Made by a program: the position numbers and the translations under genes. The notes under the pieces are model-generated. The model was not told where the DNA came from. It searched no databases and saw only the letters and a list, made by a program, of their open reading frames with translations. Below, in pieces: positions 37,306 through 46,895 of a stretch of 64,000 nt of DNA (position 1 is its first letter; the number at the start of each line of letters is the position of its first letter). This stretch comes from Pseudobacteriovorax antillogorgiicola (lineage in GTDB: Bacteria > Bdellovibrionota_B > Oligoflexia > Oligoflexales > Oligoflexaceae): positions 120,097-184,096 of the forward strand of contig NZ_FWZT01000016.1 of NCBI RefSeq assembly GCF_900177345.1. Reading direction: 5' to 3'.

Positions 37306-40300
37306 TTGGCAGATGCCTTTTGGAACGATGATGAGGAGCTACGCTTGATTCCATACCCCTACCTAGCTGAGTATGCATTTCGAAAACCCTACAGCCAAAT
37401 TCCCGAGCTAAGCACAGCTTTCGATTATGGTGTGACACTTTCAGATCTTGGGCTATCTGCGGTGGCAGCGGGGCAGGCAGGCTATGTTCTCGTGATACCT
37501 CCCATATCTAAGAAGCGAGCTGGCATTTGGGTGAAGAAACCTAATCTTCATTATTTTGAAGCGGCTGAGCGAGTGATTCAGGAGATGGTTGAAGAGTCGG
37601 AGCGAGTTCGCGACGAACTAGTCCACGGCCGTCTCGACGAAGCACTTGATTCTATCGTTGCGGAGGCCAAACGTTACCTCGACGAGCAATACGATCCCAG
37701 CGGCCACATCGAAGGTATGGGCCAGGTGCAGGTGCGATTTGAACGCCTTCTCAAAGATCTGGCAGCTCTTAAAGAGCGCTTAGCCAAGCATTCATTGTTT
37801 GCCCCGGTCTCCGGTATAAATGAAACGATTGAATCCTACGAAAGTAGCCTTCGAGAGGCCCAAGAGCCCATGACCAAGGCTTTAGCTGATGAGCTGCAAT
37901 CGCTTACCCAAGCTTATGATCACCTCAACCGCTTGCTTCAGGATGCAGTTCACGATCCAGACTTTCGTGATTCGTTTGTCACTTGGACTAAAGAAGAAAA
38001 AGTCAAGCTCACCGTTAAGAATGCTGTTGCCAAGGCAGGTGAGTACCTGGTCACTATATTATCAAACCAAGGGACGCTTCACTTAGAACATCCTCTGTAT
38101 AATCGCTACCAAGCGGCATTGACCAAGATAGAATCAAGTCTTGCACTCGACCCTTGGTTAGAAACGATGGAGCGTCTTATGCTCCAGGTGGGGAGTAGCT
38201 TCGAGCAAGCGTTCAAGATGAAGGTCCATACAGTAAAGAATAGTCAAGAAGCTAACATTCTCCCAGCTGCTCCACGCATTGTGTTTGAGCTCGATCGATC
38301 GCTGGACTTGGAGCCTCTATATCGCCACCAAGTTGCGGCCTATGATGAGCTGTCGAAACACTCTGATGTCGAGGTGGACACCCACTTTGAAGTACACTCG
38401 CGGCATCCCTGGGAGCTACAAGTTGACTATCGATTCCAGTTTAAGGATCTAGTTGAGGGCTATCGCTGCCAGCTCAAAATTGAAAGCTTTTGGAAAGAAA
38501 CCTATAAAGGTGTTTTGAGCCACAAAAGGTCAAGGCAGCTGTTGCTGGGGATGGAGCCAGAAGTTGCTCAAGACTTGGCCAAATTTTCACTATTGCAAGG
38601 TTTTCTCAATCAAAACAAGCTACCAAACTCCGATGGGCTTCTTAAGAAGCGTGATAAGTATCTCGATACCTGTAAGTTCTTCATTGAGCAAAACATGGAG
38701 AAAGATGGTTTTCATACCTTTGCAGAGCGGCATAACTCCTTTGCCTGTGGCAGCTTAAAACAAGCCAAAAACTTCAAGGCCATTCTGGAGAAACGCTTTG
38801 CTGACTTTAGTCTCGCTCGCCTTGCAACCAGCCACGCGGATATATTTAAGGGTCATCAGGACCGTCGCGTACGGCAAATACTCTTTTACGCTGGCCCCAC
38901 AAATAGTGGCAAAAGCTATATGGCCTTTGAAGAGCTTGCCAAATATGAGACCGGCGTCTATCTCGGTCCGCTGAGACTGCTGGCCCTTGAGGGGGTTGAA
39001 GAATTACAAAAGCGCGGTAAGAAAGTATCCCTCATCACTGGTGAGGAGCGAGATATCGTTCCCGGCGCAACTCACATTAGCCAGACCATCGAAACCTTTG
39101 ATCGTGAGCAGCAGTATGACTGTGCGATCATTGACGAGATTCAGATGATCTCCGATAAGGGGCGCGGTGGTGCGTTTATGGAAGCTCTCCTTAATATCAA
39201 TGCCGACAAGGTCGTGCTCACAGGCTCAGACAACGCTGTAGAGATTGTTCAGGAAATCTGCAGCCTCACGGGGGACCTTTTCAAGGTTAAACGCTTGGAA
39301 CGGAAGAATCCACTGAGCTGGATTGGCCGCTACTCCTTGGGTAAAGGCACGAAAGACGATCTTAAAGGTACTGCGATCGTTGCATTTACTAAGAAGTCGA
39401 TTCATATGATCCGTAACCGTCTATTGAATGAGGGGTATACGGTTTCTGTGATCTACGGTGCCCTATCACCAGATGTGCGGCGATCCGAGGCTGAACGTTT
39501 CCGTTCCGGCGAAACTGATATACTGGTGGCTACCGATGCCATCGGCATGGGTTTGAACCTACCGATTAAGAGGGTTCTATTCTCTCAAAGTGATAAGTTT
39601 GACGGTGAATCCATCAGAGACCTTGAAGGTACTGAAGTAATCCAAATTGGGGGTCGAGCTGGTCGTTACGGGATGTTCCAGGAGGCCGGTGAAGTTGGTG
39701 TTGTGCCTGGACTTACGAAGTTCCAGGTTGATGAATCTGTGATTCGCGATGGCTTCTATAAGAAGTTAGGTAAGATCGATCGTGTCTATGTGTCGATTAC
39801 CTACCGTCAGCTTTGGGATTCCTATCAGACTCTGAATCATGAACTTTCGTCGATCATTCAAACGCTAGCGGCTAAAAATAAGTACACGTGGCAGAAGGCT
39901 CGCCAAGCTCATATGGTCGATTCTGAGCGTTTTAATAAAGCTCAAATCCTAGAACAGGCTGCCAGTCGTGTCGCGAAGGAACTCGGCATCGATAAATCAG
40001 GGACCAAGGCCTTGCGGGCCATGAATGTTCCTTTCCCCATGATCTTTCGCTTACTGAATACGCCGTTTGACTCGGATCAGTATGAGGAAGTCCTTTACGA
40101 GTCATTCGAAAATGTCCTTCGGGTTGTCAGCCAGGAGAAGCCAAGAAAGCAGTGGGTGGACATCGACACGGCACCTATCAAGGGCTCGGTGGCTCTTGAA
40201 CGAGCCGAAAACAATGTCAAGGCTCTCACACTACATTACTACTTTGCTTCGTTCTTTGAGTCTTTCGAAGAAAGCCCCTATGAACTCACTCCAGACGAGA

Positions 40301-40509
40301 TCCTTCTATTGCGAAAAGAAGTTGGAATTCAAATTTCTAACTACCTTGCAAAAAATGAAACTCTCGATGGTATTGCTGGGCCGCGGCGGCGGCCCCAACG
40401 ATCTGGAAACAGAGATGAAGGTGGTCGTTCACAGCAAGGTCAGCGACCTCGGGAGCGATCGAAGTCAGGGTCGCAGGGTCGCCGTCCTCGACGCCGTGGC
40501 CGGGGATAG
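37306..40509 (+). CDS. SUV3-like superfamily 2 RNA helicase with long N-terminal region and basic RG-rich tail
   Basis: A 1067-residue protein. The helicase core (about 520-860) matches the SUV3 family: F-Y-A-G-P-T-N-S-G-K536-S (Walker A), G-P-L-R-L-L-A-L-E, T-G-E-E, D610-E-I-Q (Walker B), A-F-T-K-K-S-I, I-L-V-A-T-D-A-I-G-M-G-L-N-L, and I-Q-I-G-G-R-A-G-R. SUV3 is the mitochondrial RNA helicase of the degradosome, with relatives in some bacteria. Residues 1-510 are helical and unfamiliar. The last about 40 residues are Arg/Gly/Gln-rich, typical of RNA-binding tails. The start is TTG with no clear Shine-Dalgarno, so a nearby start remains possible. It is probably an RNA helicase in RNA turnover. 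Confidence 0.85.
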   Translation: MADAFWNDDEELRLIPYPYLAEYAFRKPYSQIPELSTAFDYGVTLSDLGLSAVAAGQAGYVLVIPPISKKRAGIWVKKPNLHYFEAAERVIQEMVEESERVRDELVHGRLDEALDSIVAEAKRYLDEQYDPSGHIEGMGQVQVRFERLLKDLAALKERLAKHSLFAPVSGINETIESYESSLREAQEPMTKALADELQSLTQAYDHLNRLLQDAVHDPDFRDSFVTWTKEEKVKLTVKNAVAKAGEYLVTILSNQGTLHLEHPLYNRYQAALTKIESSLALDPWLETMERLMLQVGSSFEQAFKMKVHTVKNSQEANILPAAPRIVFELDRSLDLEPLYRHQVAAYDELSKHSDVEVDTHFEVHSRHPWELQVDYRFQFKDLVEGYRCQLKIESFWKETYKGVLSHKRSRQLLLGMEPEVAQDLAKFSLLQGFLNQNKLPNSDGLLKKRDKYLDTCKFFIEQNMEKDGFHTFAERHNSFACGSLKQAKNFKAILEKRFADFSLARLATSHADIFKGHQDRRVRQILFYAGPTNSGKSYMAFEELAKYETGVYLGPLRLLALEGVEELQKRGKKVSLITGEERDIVPGATHISQTIETFDREQQYDCAIIDEIQMISDKGRGGAFMEALLNINADKVVLTGSDNAVEIVQEICSLTGDLFKVKRLERKNPLSWIGRYSLGKGTKDDLKGTAIVAFTKKSIHMIRNRLLNEGYTVSVIYGALSPDVRRSEAERFRSGETDILVATDAIGMGLNLPIKRVLFSQSDKFDGESIRDLEGTEVIQIGGRAGRYGMFQEAGEVGVVPGLTKFQVDESVIRDGFYKKLGKIDRVYVSITYRQLWDSYQTLNHELSSIIQTLAAKNKYTWQKARQAHMVDSERFNKAQILEQAASRVAKELGIDKSGTKALRAMNVPFPMIFRLLNTPFDSDQYEEVLYESFENVLRVVSQEKPRKQWVDIDTAPIKGSVALERAENNVKALTLHYYFASFFESFEESPYELTPDEILLLRKEVGIQISNYLAKNETLDGIAGPRRRPQRSGNRDEGGRSQQGQRPRERSKSGSQGRRPRRRGRG

Positions 40510-40518
40510 AGTCCTAGG

Positions 40519-40649
40519 CACTAGTGCTTAGTCACATTGAATCCTCAGCGTTGTTGTCTTCGTCTCTCAATCGTCGCTGTACGGGAGTACTATCTCCTCA
40601 ATCATTCCTCGACGCCTAGCTGAGAATCCAATGTGACTAAGCACTAGTG
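40519..40649. repeat. 131-bp long inverted repeat with 30-bp arms
   Basis: The left arm (40519-40548) begins CACTAGTGCTTAGTCACATT and the right arm (40620-40649) ends AATGTGACTAAGCACTAGTG. The arms match at 28 of 30 positions and enclose 71 bp. The right arm covers the stop codon of the converging binding-protein gene. As RNA from either strand it would form a long hairpin after both genes. It could be a bidirectional terminator, a small non-autonomous (MITE-like) element, or a structured RNA. Nothing else in the window resembles it. Confidence 0.75.
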
Positions 40650-41390
40650 GGGGTATTCCACGCCCCACTTCTCAAAAAGTGGCTTGAGCTTGCCATTTTT
40701 AACAAACTTGGCAATCTGCTGGTCGTAAACACTAGCCAAGTTCTTGCCTCGTTCTGTGTCTTGAAATGCAATGTATAGATTTAGAGTTATCGCGAGCTGA
40801 GTCTTAAACTCATCCTTCTTCACCATTTTCTTTTCAATTTGCTTTTGAAGCTCGTTATTGAGATCTTCTTTAGGATCGAGAAAAATGTCAATCCTGCCTC
40901 GCTTCAGCATCTGAAACGCCTGGCTTCGGTTTTTAAGCTGTTTAATGGTAAAATCCTTAATTTCTAAGTAAGCATCATACTCATAGCCTCGTATCCAAGC
41001 TACAACCTTATTCGATAAGCTTGGTTGCCCCTGCCAATTCTTAAAATCTCCGCTGCGAAAGAGGGCGAGAACCTTGTCGTGGTCAAAATGCAGTTTTGGA
41101 AAGATCGCTTGATCGAATTCGTCTTTGTAGGCACCTATTAAGCCATCCACTTTTTTGTGTTGGACCAGATGCTGGCCGCGAGCGTAGGGTTGAATTTTTT
41201 TTTCTATCTGGAACCCTGCATCTAAAAAAATCTTCTCAAAAACTTCCCAATAAAGACCTTTTCCATCTGTTTGCGTGATGTCTTCCAGATCCTCACCAAC
41301 CAAGCTGATGGGCCCCTGCTCTTTAGCGTAAACGTTTTTCTGAGGGGTTGAAAGAATGCAAAAAATTGCAATAATGATGGCAGCTTGCAT
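40644..41390 (-). CDS. Periplasmic solute-binding protein, family 3-like (amino-acid type)
   Basis: A 248-residue protein. An upstream frame reaches 41486 but GGAGGG precedes the ATG at 41390, which starts a good signal peptide (MQAAIIIAIFCILS, cut near Y-A-K). The mature part has the SBP_bac_3 pattern: G-x-Y-W-E-V-F-E-K-I-F-x-x-A-G, V-D-G-L-I-G-A-Y, I-D-I-F-L-D near 190, and K-L-K-P-L-F-E-K-W-G-V at the end. No transporter genes are adjacent. Many such lone proteins in this kind of bacterium act in sensing or as decayed transporters. It is divergent from the SpoIIE phosphatase gene, with a shared 79-bp control region. Confidence 0.8.
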   Translation of the reverse strand: MQAAIIIAIFCILSTPQKNVYAKEQGPISLVGEDLEDITQTDGKGLYWEVFEKIFLDAGFQIEKKIQPYARGQHLVQHKKVDGLIGAYKDEFDQAIFPKLHFDHDKVLALFRSGDFKNWQGQPSLSNKVVAWIRGYEYDAYLEIKDFTIKQLKNRSQAFQMLKRGRIDIFLDPKEDLNNELQKQIEKKMVKKDEFKTQLAITLNLYIAFQDTERGKNLASVYDQQIAKFVKNGKLKPLFEKWGVEYPH

Positions 41391-41469
41391 AAGTTTCCCT
41401 CCGGGCTTGAATTTGGATTGCGACAACCGATAACAGGTATAGACATAGTACCCTGAGTAAAGCCAAAAG

Positions 41470-42975
41470 ATGAAACAATTTAGCAACTATCGCTTAGGCA
41501 AACGCCTCTTGATCTGGATCCTGGCTGTGAGTTCGGTAACGACAACGGCTTTTACTGCAATTGCTTTTTGGCTCGACTATGTCTCCGAAATGAGTGTTCT
41601 TGATCAAACCCTCCACGGCATTCAAACATCTACCATTCCAAGCCTTGAAGAGTCGCTCTACAACCTGGATCAGGAGATGGTGCAGACTATCGGCAAGGGA
41701 GTTTTAGGAATTTCAGCCATTCAAGAGATCACAATTACTCATAGTACTGGCGAAGTGGCTTTCGCAGAAGGAAAGGAAAATCCATCTGATAGATTTTTTG
41801 CTCAGTTTCGCGTTCAGAATGAATTTCCCCTCTATTTTGGAGAACCAAAGGAAAAAATCGGCCTTGCAACAGTGGTAGTTTCTAAGGGAGCTATCTACAA
41901 GCGCTTGATCGATAAAGCACTTGTTTTTTTTCTGACACAAGGCCTTAAGACGATCATTGTATCAACGTTAATACTTATCATATTCTACCTGCTGGTTACC
42001 AGGCATCTTAATCGCATTTCTGATTACATCCAGTCTTACAGTCGCGATAGAGATTCATCATCGCCACCTTTAAGCCTGGAGCGATCAGAGAAATATCAAG
42101 ACGAACTCAGCCTTCTGGTGAGTGAGTTGAATCACTCGAACAAAATCTCTCAAGAACTTGAATCTATCAAGCTAGAGAACCTTAGGCTCGAAATTCAGAA
42201 AGTGAAAATGCAGTCCAGCTTTGATGCTGCAAAAGTAATCCAGCAAGCAACATTTGAGCGACCACCTCCTTTGGAATATGTAAAGATCAATTCGCTTTAC
42301 CTGCCAGCAGAAAATGTAGGTGGTGATTGGTACAGCTACTTCTATGACGAGAAAAATCGCAACTTTTTCACTTTCATTGGTGATGTCACAGGACACGGGC
42401 TGCCGTCGGCGATGATTACTGCTGTTGTTGCGGGAGCAATCAAGCTAGCGATGAACTATCTAAGCCGCTTGCAGAGTCTTACCTGTAAAGATGTCCTTGA
42501 ACTTTTGGCTCAGGAGCTAAATCGTGTGGTTTACTACTATAGCCAAGTTACCTCGCGATATATGACTATGGCCTTCGTTGGCTTCAATATCGAAACTGGA
42601 GAAGGATATTATTTGAATGCTGGTCATCGGCCGGTGCTAGTTCATGATCACGACATGGTTCATAGTCTTTTAATTCCTGGAGATCCCCTTGGCCGTGTTC
42701 CCAATGGCACCTTCGGCCAGCGAGAGTTTCGCCTTAGTCCTGGAGACTACCTTTTTCTGTTTACCGATGGGCTGATTGAGAATCATATCAACACCAATCT
42801 AGCCATCAAATCGCGATTTATCAGGAGAATCCTCACTAATCCTGACTTTGATCAAACATCTGAAACGTTCTGTAAGCTAGTCACAGAGCGTTTTGGTAGT
42901 TCAAATATTGACGATGATATTTGCCTGCTATTCATCCAATGGGTAAAGGAACTTCCTAGTCAAAAAGCGGCATAG
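41470..42975 (+). CDS. Membrane-bound SpoIIE/RsbU-type PP2C phosphatase
   Basis: A 501-residue protein: one N-terminal helix (about 10-35), a periplasmic region (about 36-150), a second helix (about 155-178), a HAMP-like and coiled linker (to about 255), then a SpoIIE phosphatase domain. The catalytic domain shows N-V-G-G-D-W-Y-S, I-G-D-V-T-G-H-G-L-P-S-A-M, Y-L-N-A-G-H-R-P, F-T-D-G-L-I-E-N and D-D-D-I-C. Such enzymes remove phosphate from anti-anti-sigma proteins. It is divergent from the solute-binding protein gene, which might supply the periplasmic signal (inference). No partner STAS gene is in the window. Confidence 0.88.
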   Translation: MKQFSNYRLGKRLLIWILAVSSVTTTAFTAIAFWLDYVSEMSVLDQTLHGIQTSTIPSLEESLYNLDQEMVQTIGKGVLGISAIQEITITHSTGEVAFAEGKENPSDRFFAQFRVQNEFPLYFGEPKEKIGLATVVVSKGAIYKRLIDKALVFFLTQGLKTIIVSTLILIIFYLLVTRHLNRISDYIQSYSRDRDSSSPPLSLERSEKYQDELSLLVSELNHSNKISQELESIKLENLRLEIQKVKMQSSFDAAKVIQQATFERPPPLEYVKINSLYLPAENVGGDWYSYFYDEKNRNFFTFIGDVTGHGLPSAMITAVVAGAIKLAMNYLSRLQSLTCKDVLELLAQELNRVVYYYSQVTSRYMTMAFVGFNIETGEGYYLNAGHRPVLVHDHDMVHSLLIPGDPLGRVPNGTFGQREFRLSPGDYLFLFTDGLIENHINTNLAIKSRFIRRILTNPDFDQTSETFCKLVTERFGSSNIDDDICLLFIQWVKELPSQKAA

Positions 42976-42986
42976 ATAGGTAGGTA

Positions 42987-43610
42987 TTAGCTTGCCGCAC
43001 GGTGATTGTCATCGTCTCGTGATTCTTGGTGGACAATGATAGTTTGAGGGTTTGGAGTGCTTTGTTGCTGATCTTCCCGGCTTGACCCTAAAGCTGATTG
43101 AACCTTTTCCCAGAGCCAACCAAATGAAGCTGCAGAAATGATTAGGGGAGGGTAGTCTTTGGAACTGACAGCCTCACCATTGGCAGTAAGCACCATTGAG
43201 AACAGCGCCCAGGCTAATATTCCACCGATGAGTCCCCCACAAACGGGGCGGATCACGTAGTATAAGAACCAGCGCGCCTCGAACTTTGACTTCAGATCTT
43301 GATTGAGAGCTTCAAACATAGCCTTGGTGGAGGCTGTGAGGCCTGACACAAACGTGGCTACTAAAAACAGTTTGTAATTTTCCCAATCGAGAACAGACTG
43401 AATCAGGACTGTCAGGTAGAAGGCACATATTAGAAAGATGGTTACATTTAAGACGCCAGCTACAAGATAGACTTGTCGAGCATCATTCTTATCCTTCGAT
43501 CGCAGCCAAAAACCTAGGGAGAAAACTAGGGTAGCTAGAAATGTAGATACTAACATAAAGTATGGAATCGAGATGATTATAAAATTACGGAGATTTTCGA
43601 AATTAGACAT
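42987..43610 (-). CDS. Small membrane protein, function unknown
   Basis: A 207-residue protein with four hydrophobic segments (about 10-36, 48-72, 80-95, 118-145) and a polar, acidic/Gln-rich C-terminal tail (S-S-R-E-D-Q-Q-Q-S, then H-Q-E-S-R-D-D-D-N-H). No family is recognised. It ends 11 bp from the stop of the convergent SpoIIE phosphatase gene. Confidence 0.65.
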   Translation of the reverse strand: MSNFENLRNFIIISIPYFMLVSTFLATLVFSLGFWLRSKDKNDARQVYLVAGVLNVTIFLICAFYLTVLIQSVLDWENYKLFLVATFVSGLTASTKAMFEALNQDLKSKFEARWFLYYVIRPVCGGLIGGILAWALFSMVLTANGEAVSSKDYPPLIISAASFGWLWEKVQSALGSSREDQQQSTPNPQTIIVHQESRDDDNHRAAS

Positions 43611-43999
43611 AAAGAACTCGCGGGATTCAAGCGTTTCATTAAGGCTTGTCGGCTAAGTTTGGAATCTATATGAGATGACATGTTGTCAGATATTACCTAG
43701 TGATCCTTGAAAACTACAGACCATAGGTCTGGTAGACCCTAGCATACAACTCTAAACTAAGCCTGGTCACTTAGGATCGGCTCCCCTTAATAGAGTTCTT
43801 ACTTGAAGCTCGAAAGGTTTGCTTGTTTCCGAAAATGTGACTGTGTTCTATGGTTTAAGTATCTGAAAATATATGAAAAATAGTCTTTAATCAAAATAAC
43901 TTGACTCTTGGAAGGGCGCGTCCGAAGAGAGATTACAGATCAATAGTTTTACACTTAGCATAGCATGATCGTAGCCTGAACAACCAAACGGGAGCTATT
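43611..43999. other. Intergenic region between two divergent genes
   Basis: About 390 bp. It holds a short dyad CAGACC-ATA-GGTCTG (43717-43731) that could be an operator, but no gene or RNA I can support. It should contain promoters for the membrane protein gene (minus) and the lipoprotein gene (plus). Confidence 0.35.
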
Positions 44000-44902
44000 G
44001 TGATTGGATTTTACAGACTCATTCTGGTGATTTCACTTTTCCTGAATCAAGGATGTGAAAACACTGAGAGTTTCTCAGGAGCAGCCTCTTCTCAGCCCGA
44101 CGCTTTATTAGAGACACCCGAAGCCATGGCAGAAGACGAGGATTTAGTGGTATCAGAGCCTGTGATGATTGCCGGCTCATTTCTCGTTTGTAGAGTGGAT
44201 CAACGATATGCAGCGAATCCCGAGCTGGGCGATGAGATAGCTCAAGCCGATGTTTCCTGTGGTGCGAGAGATCAAAATCAAGGCCCGATTGCCATTCAAG
44301 AAGGTACACTGGCTAGCTTCGACGTATGGTTTAACGATGAGCTTTTCTATAGTTTGACTGATATCCAATCGAGTAGCGAACTTGAGTGGCCGTTCAAATT
44401 TTCGTTTCCGACTCCATTTTCGGGTCATTATAGAGTTGTCGCAAAGATCGACGGCTTTGCGGACGACCAGATCCCTATGGACCTGGAAATTATAAAACCG
44501 GTTTTAGCATCAAGCACAGTTTTTCTAAAAAATGCGAAAATGGGAGATGGCCTATCGATAGGGTCAAATCCACTGCGATGTATCGATCTCATGAATCTAG
44601 TCGCTGGACCATCGAAGCCAAGTGTAAGTAAAAACTTTTTTGTCGCAGAAGGGCAGACTTTGACGGTTCTGACTTCAGAAATTTGTGGGGTTACAGCTGC
44701 GAGCTATGTGGAACTTCTCGATGGGAGTGGGGAACGAATTGCTCTTCAAAACCTTACCGATGGTGATGTCTCCTATGATTTTGGTGCCCTCTCTGAAGGA
44801 GAGTACACGGTTCAAATGATAAGTGCACCGGTGACAGGGGTAAATGACATCGATGACTTCTATCTAGGCTCGGTGAGCATCAACCTGTCAGCGATCGAGT
44901 AG
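44000..44902 (+). CDS. Exported protein, probable lipoprotein, function unknown
   Basis: A 300-residue protein starting at GTG with GGGAGC upstream. The signal (MIGFYRLILVISLFLNQGC) ends in Cys but the box N-Q-G-C is not canonical. The mature part has beta-sandwich character in two halves (about 50-165 and 170-300) with F-S-G-H-Y-R-V-V-A-K-I and L-S-E-G-E-Y-T-V-Q-M-I, which look like Ig-like repeats. No catalytic motif. It converges on the 7TMR-DISM phosphatase gene with a gap of 7 bp. Confidence 0.65.
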   Translation: MIGFYRLILVISLFLNQGCENTESFSGAASSQPDALLETPEAMAEDEDLVVSEPVMIAGSFLVCRVDQRYAANPELGDEIAQADVSCGARDQNQGPIAIQEGTLASFDVWFNDELFYSLTDIQSSSELEWPFKFSFPTPFSGHYRVVAKIDGFADDQIPMDLEIIKPVLASSTVFLKNAKMGDGLSIGSNPLRCIDLMNLVAGPSKPSVSKNFFVAEGQTLTVLTSEICGVTAASYVELLDGSGERIALQNLTDGDVSYDFGALSEGEYTVQMISAPVTGVNDIDDFYLGSVSINLSAIE

Positions 44903-44909
44903 GTTAGTC

Positions 44910-46895
44910 TCATGCCGCTTGGTTGGTATTGCGATCCATCTGGAAGATGATATAAGTACTGTCATCTTCCAGATGGATATCCTGCCAATGGTCCTGGAGA
45001 TCAATTTCAATGCGATCACGTAGCTGATAGGGACTGCTACTGTCTTCCGTATGCTTTTGAATATCCTTGAATGTATAAAGTCGCCGTGAATGGCCAACAT
45101 TTTCAATCAATCCATCCGTGATCATGATAATCATATCCTTATCTTGCAGCTGAATATCACTCACAGAGAATTGTGGTTCCTCTAATAGGCCAACCATGCT
45201 ACCTCGATTCACCAGGCATAAGCTGGAATCCCCTTTTTTCCATACAAATGGAGTGTGGCCACCGTTACAGTAGTGGCCCAGGCCAGTCTCTAGATCAATA
45301 GCCAGAATACAAACGGTCATGGACCGATCGTACTTCTTACAAATATCTAAGATTGTCTGATTGAGAGTCTCCATGATTCTCAGAACTCGTTGATCGAGAG
45401 GGACTCCTTGAAGATTGAGGCTTTGCTCACCAATGGCCCCCCGAATGATGCCAGAGGCGACCACAGACAGCATTGCGGATTCGATTCCATGACCTGTGAC
45501 ATCACCAATGATGATAAAAGCTTCATTCTGCTCGGTAATCTTGATTCCCAGAAAATCTCCGCCAATGGAGTCTGCCGTTCGCGAGCAATAGGCATATTGG
45601 AAATTTTTCCTACCATTCTCATCAAGGCGTTCTTCAAGAAACTGGGAATGACGAAGCATCCCTTCCACTTGCTCTTGATGATGAAGGGAGCGGCTTAATC
45701 GACCTTGCAAAAAGTTAATCCGATTGGCTAAGGCTAGGGACAGTATCACAATTTCTAAAGAGCCTCCCACAAACTGACCCCAGTATGTCCAGGAGTTGCT
45801 TGGAATTAAGCCGCCTAGATTGACTACAGTGGCGGTTGATCCTACTAGATAGGCACCCCAAGCGATGGTGAAATACTTAGCTGTGGGGTGGCCTTTACTC
45901 AAACAGTAAAATCCCTGAAATAGGAGTAAGCTAATTGTAATCGTTGCGTCTAGAATACAAATCACTGCGCCGAGATACAAATTAAATTGAGTGATCACCA
46001 TATTGATGACAGCCCAAATCATCATACACTTATTCAGACGATGGAATTTAGGCATGTAGGTTTTGATATCTAGGAACCTGTCTGAAAAAAGAAGTGCGGT
46101 AATCACAACAGCATCTACAGATATTATCGCCATTTGGCCTGGAACTTCGCTGATGCCTAACAAGCTATACAAGACAAGGTGAGCCACACATAGACTGAAG
46201 CCTTGATAGGAAACATTGGCCATCACGTAGAGAAAATAGTGGATATAGGTACGGTCTTGAAAGCTTCGATACAAAAATAGGTTATAAAAAGCGACAACGA
46301 TATGAAAGCCAAACAAAAGGCCAATAAACAGAGATTCAACGACATTGTAGTCTCGATAAGATTCGGGCTCGTAAAGTCTAAGATCAAGTTGCAAGGCGCC
46401 TTGGGCAGATACCCGAATCATGAATCGATTGTCACCAGGGTGTAAACGGATCGGAAACGCGCTGGTTCTGGTTTTTATGGGACGCTCTCTAAATCTGGTT
46501 TGATCGCCGATAGAAGTTTCCAACCACCGATTCTGTGAAACCCATTGGAAGACGGTGGTTTTGTCGGTCCAATGAAAAAAGTTGACCAGTGTAACGTTTA
46601 CATTTTCTTCTTTAGGGTTATGGATGATGAAGTGGGCCCATTGAACAGCTGGATTTACTCCATAGTTTGGAATACTTGCCTCGCTAGCCGTAAATCGTTG
46701 AGCTTCATAAGCCTGTAAGGCATCCTCGACCGACCAACCGGCGGTGGGAGGCTCCTCGGCAAGATCCAAGTATAACCCCAGCGAGCTGGGGAGGGGGGCC
46801 TCACCTAAGACAAAAGCTTTCGCCATCGCTCTTGTTTCGATGAAAGCCATCGATGCCACAGAAATGGAAATCAGCAAAAACTGATGAATGAACAT
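44910..46895 (-). CDS. 7TMR-DISM receptor with SpoIIE-type PP2C phosphatase output
   Basis: A 661-residue protein: signal peptide (MFIHQFLLISISVASMAF, cut near A-M-A), periplasmic 7TMR-DISM sensor (about 25-180, with V-Q-W-A-H-F-I-I-H-N), seven membrane helices (about 195-390), a coiled segment, then a SpoIIE phosphatase (about 430-660: S-I-G-G-D-F-L-G, I-G-D-V-T-G-H-G-I-E-S-A-M-L-S, H-Y-C-N-G-G-H-T, I-T-D-G-L-I-E-N, L-E-D-D-S-T). A TTG at 46907 is another possible start. It would couple a periplasmic signal to dephosphorylation of a cytosolic partner. The mate on the same theme is the cyclase at 29872. Confidence 0.85.
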   Translation of the reverse strand: MFIHQFLLISISVASMAFIETRAMAKAFVLGEAPLPSSLGLYLDLAEEPPTAGWSVEDALQAYEAQRFTASEASIPNYGVNPAVQWAHFIIHNPKEENVNVTLVNFFHWTDKTTVFQWVSQNRWLETSIGDQTRFRERPIKTRTSAFPIRLHPGDNRFMIRVSAQGALQLDLRLYEPESYRDYNVVESLFIGLLFGFHIVVAFYNLFLYRSFQDRTYIHYFLYVMANVSYQGFSLCVAHLVLYSLLGISEVPGQMAIISVDAVVITALLFSDRFLDIKTYMPKFHRLNKCMMIWAVINMVITQFNLYLGAVICILDATITISLLLFQGFYCLSKGHPTAKYFTIAWGAYLVGSTATVVNLGGLIPSNSWTYWGQFVGGSLEIVILSLALANRINFLQGRLSRSLHHQEQVEGMLRHSQFLEERLDENGRKNFQYAYCSRTADSIGGDFLGIKITEQNEAFIIIGDVTGHGIESAMLSVVASGIIRGAIGEQSLNLQGVPLDQRVLRIMETLNQTILDICKKYDRSMTVCILAIDLETGLGHYCNGGHTPFVWKKGDSSLCLVNRGSMVGLLEEPQFSVSDIQLQDKDMIIMITDGLIENVGHSRRLYTFKDIQKHTEDSSSPYQLRDRIEIDLQDHWQDIHLEDDSTYIIFQMDRNTNQAA

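Noticed and set aside
40067..40531. 154-codon frame overlapping the end of the helicase gene
   Set aside because: It is the +1 frame of the helicase and its Arg-rich composition comes from the same bases; no separate motif.
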